This document shows positions 11,707 through 18,450 of a stretch of 18,450 bases of DNA, piece after piece (positions within the stretch are counted from its first letter, which is position 1; every line of letters begins with the position of its first letter). The notes below the pieces were generated by a model. That model was not told where the DNA came from. It worked only from the letters and a program-made list of their open reading frames with translations, and ran no database searches. The DNA lies in contig JAUNNW010000007.1 in NCBI GenBank assembly GCA_030531285.1, positions 1-18,450 on the forward strand. Reading direction: 5' to 3'. This DNA comes from Synergistaceae bacterium (GTDB lineage Bacteria; Synergistota; Synergistia; Synergistales; Synergistaceae). A program made the translations under genes and the position numbers.

Positions 11707-13674
11707 TCAGCAGTTCAGCAAAATTTCGTCAAACTGTCTGCAGTATTCGACAATTTCTTCCGCGCCGTATTCTGCGCTGTCTTCCGTGAACTCCATAACA
11801 GCCTCTTTTTTCGCAAAAGGCTGCCATTTTATTTCACCGACGTTTTTAACCTCGTGCTTATACAGCGACGGATCACCTTTTTTCATAAAGTTGACAAGGC
11901 ATGCCTGCAGTGTTTCTTCCAAATCGGAATGGCAGAGATAGCCGCACTTCTCTGCATATTCGCTGTTGCCCAAAAGATGGAACAGGCACGCATAGCTGCT
12001 TGCTCCGAACTTTTCAATCGGGGAACCTGCTCTCCAACGGAAACAGCGCGCCGTCCCCCCCGCCTCGCTTTGAAGTCTGCACACCAAAAGCAGTCCCGCA
12101 TCGCAGCCGAAACGCGAGAAAATACAATTCAGCGCATCTTGTTCCGCCGCACCCTGTTCAAGCTGTTCTTCATACAGTTTTTTCAGCAGTCTGCCTCTTT
12201 TAGAATCATCTTTAATCGCCGCTTTCAGATAGAAAGTTATCATTTCCGCGCTGTCTGCCTCACCCATGGAGGAAACCCACGAGCCGAATTCATTCTCAGC
12301 CATTCCGGCAAGAATATTGATATTTTTTGCAGTCCCGTCTGCAATTTCGCAGTATGGCCTGGAAGGAACAATTCCATCGCATACAGGCATTGTTACCTCG
12401 CAGCCGAGCGTTTTCTGCGCGTCAAGAATTTGTTCCGGCGCAAGCGCAAGCAGCTGTTCCATATTTTCGGCACCGGCAGCTTTTGCAAATTTTAAGCTAA
12501 TCACGTTCTGTTGTTTAGACGTGTAAAGAGATTCAAAATTTCCAGCAAGGACAAAAATTTTACCAAAAAGTCCTTCAGCCTGTTTTATAACGCTCAAAAG
12601 CAGCGCGGATATTCCTCCGGCATGTTCGCCAGCTACAGTTATATTGTCAGGATCACCGCCGAAAGCCGCTATGTTTTCCTTAATCCATTTCAGAGCTTCA
12701 ATCTGGTCAAGCAACCCAAGATTTTTAGCATCGGGATATTCTTCAGCTCCGGGAAGTCCCGAAAAATTTGCGAAACCAAGCAACCCGAGTCTGTAATTTA
12801 ATGACACGAACAGGACGTCCTTATGTCTGCGTACAAAATCTCTGCCGTGATACAGCGGGACAGCCGAGCTTCCGCAAGCAAAATCCCCTCCGTGCAGATA
12901 GACAAGTACGGGGTGTTTTTTTTCACACCTTCCTGCGGATGTCCAAACGTTAAGCGTCAGACAGTCTTCCGACTGTGAAATATACCCTGCATAATTGCGG
13001 TTGCTTTGCGGCTGAACGGCAGAAGGTCCAAAATAATACGCTTCAAAAACCTCGTCGGAACTCTCAAGCGGCTGAGGAGCCTTCCAGCGTTCAGCCTTTG
13101 CGTACGGTATTCCGAGAAACGCGCGGACTTTTCTTCTCTTTTTTCCGACAAACGTCCCTGTACGCGTTTTGACCGCACAGCTTTCATCATAGTCTCCGGT
13201 AATTACGTTGTTTTTGCCGCAACCGTCTTTAATCGCCTCAATATCAGTTTCGTCAAGCGAAACACCCTTTGCACCATCCCCATATTCAGCGCGAAGCTTT
13301 CTGATTTTGTACATACGAACGGTAAACGACACGGCAAGAACAAGAATAGGAAAACCGACAACAAACTCCAGCATCTCCGCAAGATTATGGTAAATACTGT
13401 ATCCCCACAGCTTCATGCACATCGCGTAGGAAATGAGAAAACAGACGACAACCGCTGCGAATAGCAGTTTTTTCCTGCGCGGAACAACCTGAAAATATTT
13501 CCGCGCAACAAGCTTTTCTGCCGCAACAAACAGGATATCACCGGCAAGCATTGAAACTATTCCGGAAAAAATGTTTCCTGTGCCATACGCGTCAGGCACG
13601 CAAAAACCAATACCGCAGCCTATGGCGCCGGCAAATGCAACTATAACATCATCAAAACTGAACAATTTTCTCAT
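11707..13674 (-). CDS. Membrane-anchored type-B carboxylesterase homologue, catalytic Ser and His replaced
   Basis: A 655-residue protein. The first 120 residues hold four hydrophobic segments (about 9-26, 34-52, 68-90, 99-119). A type-B carboxylesterase domain follows from about 165: FLGIPYAKAERWKAPQPL, SEDCLTLNVWT (235-245), oxyanion loop YLHGGDFACGSS (259-270), SLNYRLGLLGF and DQIEALKWIKENIAAFGGDP. The nucleophile elbow reads GEHAGG (349-354) where the family has GESAGG, so His351 replaces Ser. The acid position may be Glu462 (MAENEFGSWV). The GAxH motif reads GASS (557-560), so Ser560 replaces His. The enzyme is therefore probably not a normal esterase; a binding or adhesion role, as for neuroligins, is possible. 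Active esterases are usually 480-550 residues without membrane helices. The start has no strong ribosome site. Confidence 0.88.
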   Translation of the reverse strand: MRKLFSFDDVIVAFAGAIGCGIGFCVPDAYGTGNIFSGIVSMLAGDILFVAAEKLVARKYFQVVPRRKKLLFAAVVVCFLISYAMCMKLWGYSIYHNLAEMLEFVVGFPILVLAVSFTVRMYKIRKLRAEYGDGAKGVSLDETDIEAIKDGCGKNNVITGDYDESCAVKTRTGTFVGKKRRKVRAFLGIPYAKAERWKAPQPLESSDEVFEAYYFGPSAVQPQSNRNYAGYISQSEDCLTLNVWTSAGRCEKKHPVLVYLHGGDFACGSSAVPLYHGRDFVRRHKDVLFVSLNYRLGLLGFANFSGLPGAEEYPDAKNLGLLDQIEALKWIKENIAAFGGDPDNITVAGEHAGGISALLLSVIKQAEGLFGKIFVLAGNFESLYTSKQQNVISLKFAKAAGAENMEQLLALAPEQILDAQKTLGCEVTMPVCDGIVPSRPYCEIADGTAKNINILAGMAENEFGSWVSSMGEADSAEMITFYLKAAIKDDSKRGRLLKKLYEEQLEQGAAEQDALNCIFSRFGCDAGLLLVCRLQSEAGGTARCFRWRAGSPIEKFGASSYACLFHLLGNSEYAEKCGYLCHSDLEETLQACLVNFMKKGDPSLYKHEVKNVGEIKWQPFAKKEAVMEFTEDSAEYGAEEIVEYCRQFDEILLNC

Positions 13675-13738
13675 TCTGATTTACTGCTAAACTTTGCAGA
13701 CCTATCTAAAATAAAAATTGAATTATAACTGCACGTTT

Positions 13739-13747
13739 ATTATAGCA
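13739..13747 (-). promoter_or_regulatory. Extended -10 upstream of the esterase-like gene
   Basis: The minus strand reads TGCTATAAT, with a consensus -10. It lies about 65 nt upstream of the ATG at 13674 and directly after a GC-rich hairpin that replaces any -35. Confidence 0.45.
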
Positions 13748-13748
13748 T

Positions 13749-13776
13749 AAGCGGGAGGGGACACCTCCCGCTTTTT
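13749..13776 (+). terminator. Strong hairpin between the Synergist-CTERM gene and the esterase gene
   Basis: A 10-bp perfect stem AAGCGGGAGG/CCTCCCGCTT (13749-13758 with 13764-13773) has a 5-nt loop. Five T follow on the plus strand. On the minus strand, where the gene ending at 13802 is transcribed, the tail is only TTATGC. It most likely ends that minus-strand gene despite the weak tail, since no plus-strand gene precedes it. Confidence 0.6.
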
Positions 13777-13801
13777 GTACTCTGTTTTCAGCCTATTGGA
13801 T

Positions 13802-16321
13802 CTACTTCCTGTTTCTCTTGTACACAAGCCCTGCGAGCGCCAAAAGTGCCAGCGCGCCGAACCCTGCGTTGCAGCCGCCTGACGATGAGGGTTTTGTTTC
13901 TTCCTCTCCATCGTCCCAATCATAATCCACATGAGGCGCAGGAACAGGCGTTTCGCTGCCGCCCGTGTAGGAATATCCGCTTGGAAGCTGCACAGTTTTT
14001 CCGCCTTCTTTCACCTCCAACGTTTCGTCTCTGTAGTTGATTACCGTACCGCCGGTTTCAACAGAAATTTCGGTTTTCAGCGGCAGCGTAAAATACGGAC
14101 GTTCGAGCGTCAGTATCGAGCCTTCGGCTGCCGTTATTTTTCCGCCCTCGTCAAGATCGCCTTTGTCTGGATTGTAGTTAATTTCCGTAAGCGTCACTCT
14201 GCCCTTGCAGACAAGTTCGTTGTATGGCAAAATTGTCGTTATGCCGGTTATTTTTGCGCCCTGTCCGCCCAAGCCGGTCAGAATGTTTTTATCTCCTGAA
14301 ACCATTATGTTCTGTTTGTAGCTTCTCTTGTCTTCAAGCGACAGGTTAAAGCCCCACATAAGCAGTATATTTCCCGCTTTGACAGTGTTGTCAAGCGTAA
14401 GGGCGGTAAGATTTCCGTTTTCGTATTTCGTATTTTTTAGCACGAGCGAAGCAGCGCTCAGGCGGTCGTATCTGCCGCCGATTATTTCTTTGTGCAGGTA
14501 TATATTCCTGTTTTCCGCATTGTATCCGTCAAAGTTGAGGCTAATGCCGTTTTCGTTCTTTTTCACCACGGCGTAGCCTGTCGCCGAGGCGCTGTCGCTT
14601 CCGGCAAGGGCAACAATTCTGTCCGTATCGCGGCACGGGAAAAATGAATCGCCGCCTGCGTTGAATCTGCAAAGGTCGTTTTCTGTGCCGTCAGACGGCG
14701 CGGAAAGCGTATCGTCCTTGTAGGTGATTTTGTATTCTTTCGCGTCTTCCGCAGACGTCTGCATAACTCCCGCTTCGCCTGATTTGGCGCCGCCTTTGAC
14801 TGCGCTGAGGAAAAATATGCTGTCCATATTCTTCACGTTCAGAACAGGGCGTATGTCACGGATACCTACATTTGTATCGCCTATACCACCCTCATCGTTT
14901 ACATAATATCTTACGGTTCTCCATCTCGTTGTAGCAAGCCACCAATCTTCCCCGAAACGTCTGGCAGAATGAGACAAGGATTCTGCCTCTTGCAAACTCA
15001 GCAGGGAGCAGCCTCCGTTTATTTTGTTTTCTATCGCGTCTGATATAGTTGAGGCATAAGCTCTGACTTTTCCGTTAACGGCAAAACCGCCGCTTTCAGT
15101 GCTGTCGAAACCTTCATACCTAAGCAGCTTAGTGTCCGAAAATTTTGCCCATTTATCGCCGTTGTACAATACTGTCGTGCTGTTTGTACCGTTAACGCGC
15201 GGCATTATGCTCAGCGCTTGAAAAATCCCGATTGTTGTTATACTGTATTCTCCGCTGAGTTCCGAGACATGGTCAAACTTCCCGTTTCCGTTTATCTTTT
15301 CACAGAAAAATCTTATCTTGTAATTTCCTGCCGGTAAATTGCAAGTCGGTATTTCAGCTCTGCCGCTTCCTGATTGGCTCACGTCCGCAGCCTTTGCATA
15401 GTTGATAAGGCGTCCGTTTTCATCGTAAAGCAGCGCCGAAAGGTACGTGTTTTCGCCTGTTGCCGCGTTTCTGTACTCAACAATTATTTTTTCCTCGGTT
15501 TTAGCAAATGACGTTATTTCAGGCGTCGCAATGCGGCTGTTTTTCAGTGTCAATTTCCATCCTTTGGAACCGCCGTAATCGGCAAGCGTAAAACCGCTGC
15601 CAACGGTAACAGCCGCTTTTCCGTTCGGGGCTGTCTTGAACACTGTCTGAAAGATTGGAGAGTTCAGATTTATTTGCAAAGCGGGGCGGGCTACGCAATT
15701 ATCGTCGTTCACGCCATGACCGAATCCGTCAACGTCGCCCTTGCCGAAGTAGTTGACAATAGCGGCATTATAGTAGGGTTTGCCGGGTGTACGAAGCCAC
15801 CAATCCTGAACAGCATTGCGGATGTTTCCTGAAACTTCATTTGCTTCATCTGTTGAAAGCGCGTAAAGCAGATCGTTATAGCTGCTCATTGAAGAAAAAC
15901 CCGGGTTTCTCTCCACTCCGTATGCACTAACTCCGCTTTCCGTCATGTCGTGCTTCTCTATGTAGTTTTTCCCGTCAGCGGTGCCGCTGACTTCAGACCA
16001 CGTCAGAGGCTCTCCTGTGTAGCTTTTCATCTTCGCTTCAAGTTCGTTGATTTTTTTGCGAAGGTCGGATACAGCATATTTGTTGTTGTACTGCGTACCG
16101 GCTTTGAACGGCGTGCTGCCCAGCCCAACCGACGTAATTATATAGCCGCTGTTTGCGTCTTTCTTGTACAACGTCCAGTTATGACCGGCAAAATCTGTTT
16201 TTTCGCCGATCTCGGAAAATCCAGCTTTAATTATCCCTGCCGCTGAGACGGGCGAGACGAAAGCAAAGACAACACTGATCAGGAGCAGGACTGAAAACAG
16301 TTTTTTAAGTTTGTCATACAT
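13802..16321 (-). CDS. Secreted Synergist-CTERM protein with two DUF6273-like modules
   Basis: An 839-residue protein. It has a signal peptide (KLKKLFSVLLLISVVFAFV, cleavage after about SPVSA). Module 1 (about 45-225) has the DUF6273 landmarks HNWTLYKKD, YNDLLYALSTDEANE, DWWLRTPG (173-180) and ARPALQINLNS. Module 2 (about 385-505) repeats them: LLSLQEAESLS, EDWWLATTRW (458-467) and IRPVLNVKN. A fibronectin-like linker lies between, and beta-rich repeats follow. The last 28 residues (SSS, GGCNAGFGALALLALAGL, VYKRNRK) form a Synergist-CTERM sorting signal: GGC motif, transmembrane helix and basic end, characteristic of Synergistota surface proteins processed in a sortase-like way. An acidic Pro/Ser-rich spacer precedes it. 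The ATG at 16321 has GGAGG 8 nt upstream. Likely role: cell-surface protein, function unknown. Confidence 0.9.
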   Translation of the reverse strand: MYDKLKKLFSVLLLISVVFAFVSPVSAAGIIKAGFSEIGEKTDFAGHNWTLYKKDANSGYIITSVGLGSTPFKAGTQYNNKYAVSDLRKKINELEAKMKSYTGEPLTWSEVSGTADGKNYIEKHDMTESGVSAYGVERNPGFSSMSSYNDLLYALSTDEANEVSGNIRNAVQDWWLRTPGKPYYNAAIVNYFGKGDVDGFGHGVNDDNCVARPALQINLNSPIFQTVFKTAPNGKAAVTVGSGFTLADYGGSKGWKLTLKNSRIATPEITSFAKTEEKIIVEYRNAATGENTYLSALLYDENGRLINYAKAADVSQSGSGRAEIPTCNLPAGNYKIRFFCEKINGNGKFDHVSELSGEYSITTIGIFQALSIMPRVNGTNSTTVLYNGDKWAKFSDTKLLRYEGFDSTESGGFAVNGKVRAYASTISDAIENKINGGCSLLSLQEAESLSHSARRFGEDWWLATTRWRTVRYYVNDEGGIGDTNVGIRDIRPVLNVKNMDSIFFLSAVKGGAKSGEAGVMQTSAEDAKEYKITYKDDTLSAPSDGTENDLCRFNAGGDSFFPCRDTDRIVALAGSDSASATGYAVVKKNENGISLNFDGYNAENRNIYLHKEIIGGRYDRLSAASLVLKNTKYENGNLTALTLDNTVKAGNILLMWGFNLSLEDKRSYKQNIMVSGDKNILTGLGGQGAKITGITTILPYNELVCKGRVTLTEINYNPDKGDLDEGGKITAAEGSILTLERPYFTLPLKTEISVETGGTVINYRDETLEVKEGGKTVQLPSGYSYTGGSETPVPAPHVDYDWDDGEEETKPSSSGGCNAGFGALALLALAGLVYKRNRK

Positions 16322-16356
16322 GACATACACCTCCGAAAATTTATCTACACAACGTT

Positions 16357-16365
16357 ATTATACCA
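16357..16365 (-). promoter_or_regulatory. Extended -10 promoter of the Synergist-CTERM gene
   Basis: The minus strand reads TGGTATAAT, the same extended -10 as upstream of the DUF1016 gene. It lies about 36 nt upstream of the ATG at 16321, with no clear -35. Confidence 0.55.
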
Positions 16366-16458
16366 TTTCCGAAAGAATTTACACCACTTTTTTTAAGTAT
16401 TTTTGCTGATTTTTCATTGCGTATTTTTACGGAATTTAGCCGTAATTTCGACCGCAGT

Positions 16459-16486
16459 AAAAAAGCTTGGGCTTTTTCTCCCAAGC
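16459..16486 (-). terminator. Terminator beyond the hydrolase remnant
   Basis: On the minus strand GCTTGGG/CCCAAGC (16486-16480 with 16471-16465) with an 8-nt loop is followed by six T. It lies 38 nt after the stop codon of the gene tail at 16524, so a real gene end was preserved together with its terminator. Confidence 0.85.
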
Positions 16487-16523
16487 CGTTTCGCGCTCTT
16501 ATTACCGCCGAAATATTTTCGTC

Positions 16524-16687
16524 TTATTTCAGTTTGAAATCCCGGTATTTGCTGTAATCCTCGTGCAGGGATATTCTCACAGTCTGCTTGTTCATATCAT
16601 ATCATAGACAGAAGTGTGCACGGTCTCCCAAAAACCTGCGGGATTATCGCGCGTGCAGCGCGGAAAATCCTCGACAATTTTGTCAAC
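16524..16687 (-). pseudogene. C-terminal tail of a linear-amide C-N hydrolase-like protein, frameshifted
   Basis: Read on the minus strand from 16687: VDKIVEDFPRC, TRDNPAGFWETVHTSVYDM, then after a frameshift NKQTVRISLHEDYSKYRDF and KLK-stop. The frames join cleanly if a 5-bp tandem duplication at about 16593-16604 is removed. The pattern WxTVHTSVYDxxxxTxRI...EDY resembles the C-terminus of Ntn-type amide hydrolases of the choloylglycine hydrolase superfamily; that family call is from memory of the pattern and is moderate at best. The 5' part, including the nucleophile Cys, is missing: the frame meets the dut fragment at 16688. The stop codon and terminator are intact. Confidence 0.5.
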
Positions 16688-16688
16688 G

Positions 16689-16961
16689 TGCGGCTATGAG
16701 GCTCAGGTGCGTCCGAGAAGCGGCCTTGCGCTGAAACACAGAGTAACAGTACTGAATACTCCCGGGACAATAGACTCCGACTAACGCGGTGAGATTCTTG
16801 TTATTCTTGCAAACTTCGGTGACAAACATTTTGCAATAGAGGTCGGTGACCGTATTGCACAGATAGTTTTTGCGGAAGTCACAAAGGCTGATGTTGCCCG
16901 CTGTGACGTGCTTGATGACACAGACCGTTCAGGCGGAGGCTTAGTCAATACAGGAAGAAGA
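16689..16961 (+). pseudogene. dut: dUTPase (dut) fragment with internal stop
   Basis: The plus-strand frame reads GYEAQVRPRSGLALKHRVTV then LNTPGTIDSD-stop-RGEILVILANFGDKHF, then EVGDRIAQIVFAEV and RSGGGLVNTGRR. These are dUTPase motif II (RPRSGLA), motif III (GTIDSDYRGE, where the Tyr codon is TAA at 16782-16784), motif IV (DRIAQIVF) and motif V (normally GGFGSTGR, here GGLVNTGR). About 55-60 N-terminal residues, including motif I, are missing. Intact dUTPase hydrolyses dUTP to dUMP and keeps uracil out of DNA. With the truncation, the stop in the catalytic motif and a damaged motif V the gene is dead. A functional copy elsewhere is expected. Confidence 0.9.
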
Positions 16962-16984
16962 CAATTTGCAGCAGAGATATTTTT

Positions 16985-17021
16985 ATCGCGGCAGAGATCG
17001 TTTTTTGTTCTCTGCCGCGAT
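16985..17021. terminator. Perfect 12-bp hairpin, possible terminator
   Basis: ATCGCGGCAGAG (16985-16996) and CTCTGCCGCGAT (17010-17021) pair perfectly around a 13-nt T-rich loop. Neither strand has a proper T-tract after it. Its position, after the dut fragment and 38 nt beyond the amidohydrolase stop, suits shared transcription termination. Confidence 0.5.
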
Positions 17022-17059
17022 TATTTGTGCGTTATCCGTGTAGTACGGCTTTGCGAATG

Positions 17060-18450
17060 TTATTTGTCTGTTTCGGACAGATCAATATGCTTGCCGGAGG
17101 AGAATACCGACAGCAGCTTTGCGTTTGTACAGTCTGGCGAAGATGCGATGCTGTCTTTTGTAAAGTCGGTGTCATAGACCACTAAGTCGGCGCGCATACC
17201 TTTCTTTATGCAGCCAAAGTTATCCTGCTCCTTCATTGTGTATGCAGGGACAACTGACAGGCACTTCAATGCTTCGGCGGGTGAGACTTTTTCTTTCTCT
17301 CCCCGCACCTTGGGATTCAATGTTTTGTCCGGGTAACTTCTCGTAACAGCGCAATAAATCATTTTCGGTACAGTTCCGGCTCCGTCGGTATGGAAGCTCG
17401 CAGTAACACCCTTGTCAATGAACGATTTGATCTTGTACATTTGTTTGGCTTTTTCTTCGCCGTAAATTTTCGTTTCGTCTCCCTTTGTGTCATCTTTCCA
17501 CGCAGCCCACTGAGGAGCAAGAAATACTGATATTTTATTGTCTTTGAGCCGATTCATATCCTCGTCCTCAATAAATGATACATGTGCAAAACCGTTGCGG
17601 TAGTCTTCATCAGGCATACCCTTGCGCGCTTCTTCAAAGCGGTCTGTCACATAATGAACAGCTCCCTCTCCCATAGCATGCGCGTGTACAAGAAGTCCGT
17701 TTTTGTTTGCTTTCCTTACTATTTCGGTAAATGTTTCTTTATTTGAGTCAGTCCACCTTTTGTAGCCGTAATAATTGTCACCCTTGCCTGCGGAAGCGGT
17801 GTAAGGCTTATTCGTCCAAGATGTGAGCGCTTCGGGGACGCCGTCAACGAAGATCTTGACCCCGATTATTTTAAAATATTCGTCATTGCATTGTTTTGCC
17901 AGAGAAATGATACGCTCAACTTCTTTCAAAGGATCTTTAGTTGTCTCGGATATCTGACATAATGCTCTGATCTTTAATTTAAGTTTCTTTTCCTGCGCAA
18001 GCTCTTTGTAAGCGCTGACCATCGGAAGAGCATCCGTCTCAAGGATTCCTGCCTCGCAAATGGTCGTGTAGCCGCGGGAAATATAGTCCTCCTGATTGTC
18101 AAGAATATGTTGTTTCAGATCCTCTTTGCTTATGGGCAAGCTCTCCACAATGTCAAAACGCGGAGTCTCAACAATGTATCCGGTAGGCTCTCCGTCAGCA
18201 TCAACCTTTATGCCATCCGTGCCGTAAGTCGGAATCAACTCTTTCAATTTAAAATGTTCTATTGCCGCCTTATTGAGCAGCGCAGAATGACCGCCTCCGT
18301 CTATACATACAATGGGAACCGTAGTGGAAGCTCTGTCAAATACGCTATGGTCAAGTGAAGTCCCTTTATCTTTACCATTCGCTATATACCAGAAACCGAA
18401 GCCTTTATAGACTTCTTTTCCCGGATTTTTTTCAATAAATTCTTTCATTT
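17060..18450 (-). CDS. Amidohydrolase family 3 (YtcJ-like), 5' end outside the window
   Basis: At least 462 residues are present and the frame is open to the window edge. Signatures: VPIVCIDGGGHSALLNKAAI (44-63, the YtcJ-like substrate pocket), TGYIVETPRFDI, GYTTICEAG, GVKIFVDGVPEAL (196-208, with the Lys expected as metal bridge), GLLVHAHAMGEGAVHYV (251-267), FAHVSFIEDED (287-297), SFHTDGAG, SPAEALKCLSVVPAYTMKEQ and GCIKKGMRADLVVYD, the usual C-terminal composite-domain motif. The N-terminal region with the HxH metal motif must lie to the right, about 100 residues upstream, so the ATG at 18448 is probably internal. Such enzymes deacylate or open amides and imides in amino-acid and peptide catabolism, a common lifestyle in Synergistota; the substrate is unknown. 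A hairpin lies 38 nt after the stop. Confidence 0.92.
   Translation of the reverse strand, partial: MKEFIEKNPGKEVYKGFGFWYIANGKDKGTSLDHSVFDRASTTVPIVCIDGGGHSALLNKAAIEHFKLKELIPTYGTDGIKVDADGEPTGYIVETPRFDIVESLPISKEDLKQHILDNQEDYISRGYTTICEAGILETDALPMVSAYKELAQEKKLKLKIRALCQISETTKDPLKEVERIISLAKQCNDEYFKIIGVKIFVDGVPEALTSWTNKPYTASAGKGDNYYGYKRWTDSNKETFTEIVRKANKNGLLVHAHAMGEGAVHYVTDRFEEARKGMPDEDYRNGFAHVSFIEDEDMNRLKDNKISVFLAPQWAAWKDDTKGDETKIYGEEKAKQMYKIKSFIDKGVTASFHTDGAGTVPKMIYCAVTRSYPDKTLNPKVRGEKEKVSPAEALKCLSVVPAYTMKEQDNFGCIKKGMRADLVVYDTDFTKDSIASSPDCTNAKLLSVFSSGKHIDLSETDK

Noticed and set aside
11644..12495. 283-codon plus-strand frame opposite the esterase gene
   Set aside because: It begins within a terminator hairpin and mirrors the esterase reading frame, with low-complexity Phe/Arg-rich content typical of an antisense shadow.
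16782..16784. Recoding or pyrrolysine/selenocysteine explanation for the dut internal stop
   Set aside because: The codon is TAA, not TGA or TAG, and the gene also lacks its N-terminus and has a damaged motif V, so plain decay is simpler.
1..18450. tRNA, rRNA, riboswitch or phage structural genes
   Set aside because: No cloverleaf, rRNA-like stretch, recognisable aptamer or phage structural protein could be seen by reading; a covariance-model scan was not possible.

Overview
The window most likely comes from a member of the Synergistota, probably a gut- or digester-type Synergistaceae. The best evidence is a large secreted protein (13802-16321, minus) ending in a Synergist-CTERM type sorting tail (GGC motif, hydrophobic helix, basic end). 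A beta-barrel protein with a C-terminal Phe shows that the cell has an outer membrane. The assignment is inferred from protein signatures and no database was searched.

Layout. (a) 1-2900 is a patchwork of small modules. A basic protein of unknown function (81-455, plus) ends in a hairpin terminator. An 80-bp stretch holding its last codons and that terminator recurs, base for base, at 1856-1935, and the terminator appears a third time at 2758-2791. Between the copies lie minus-strand cargos: a DUF1016/YhcG nuclease, a hipB-like antitoxin gene with a hipA cut off at the repeat edge, and beyond the third copy a small toxin-like gene tail. (b) 3000-5120 holds a CotH-family lipoprotein and a divergent XRE regulator. 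(c) 5180-9460 holds two AAA+ ATPases of different families (ATPase_2/DUF234 and AAA_14/DUF4143), a possible ATPase remnant, and a barrel-only autotransporter-like protein. Both ATPase genes are preceded by the same 23-bp-period tandem repeat. The first also has a perfect 49-bp palindrome over its probable promoter. (d) 9458-11567 is a tight minus-strand operon, lrgA-lrgB-pyrR-acetyltransferase. (e) 11707-13674 is a membrane-anchored type-B carboxylesterase homologue in which the catalytic Ser and His positions hold His and Ser. (f) 13802-16321 is the Synergist-CTERM protein with two DUF6273-like modules. (g) 16459-17021 is a graveyard: a minus-strand hydrolase tail and a plus-strand dut fragment, both lacking 5' ends, joined head to head. 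(h) 17060-18450 is an amidohydrolase of the YtcJ type, cut by the window edge.

The conventional core is the lrgAB-pyrR operon plus several envelope or secreted proteins. The rest is accessory DNA with repeated insertion, truncation and decay: four or five gene fragments, three copies of one terminator and two ATPase-linked repeat arrays. The most promising unexplained signals are the terminator-bounded module array (a), the ATPase-linked repeats and palindrome (c), and the Ser/His-exchanged esterase (e).
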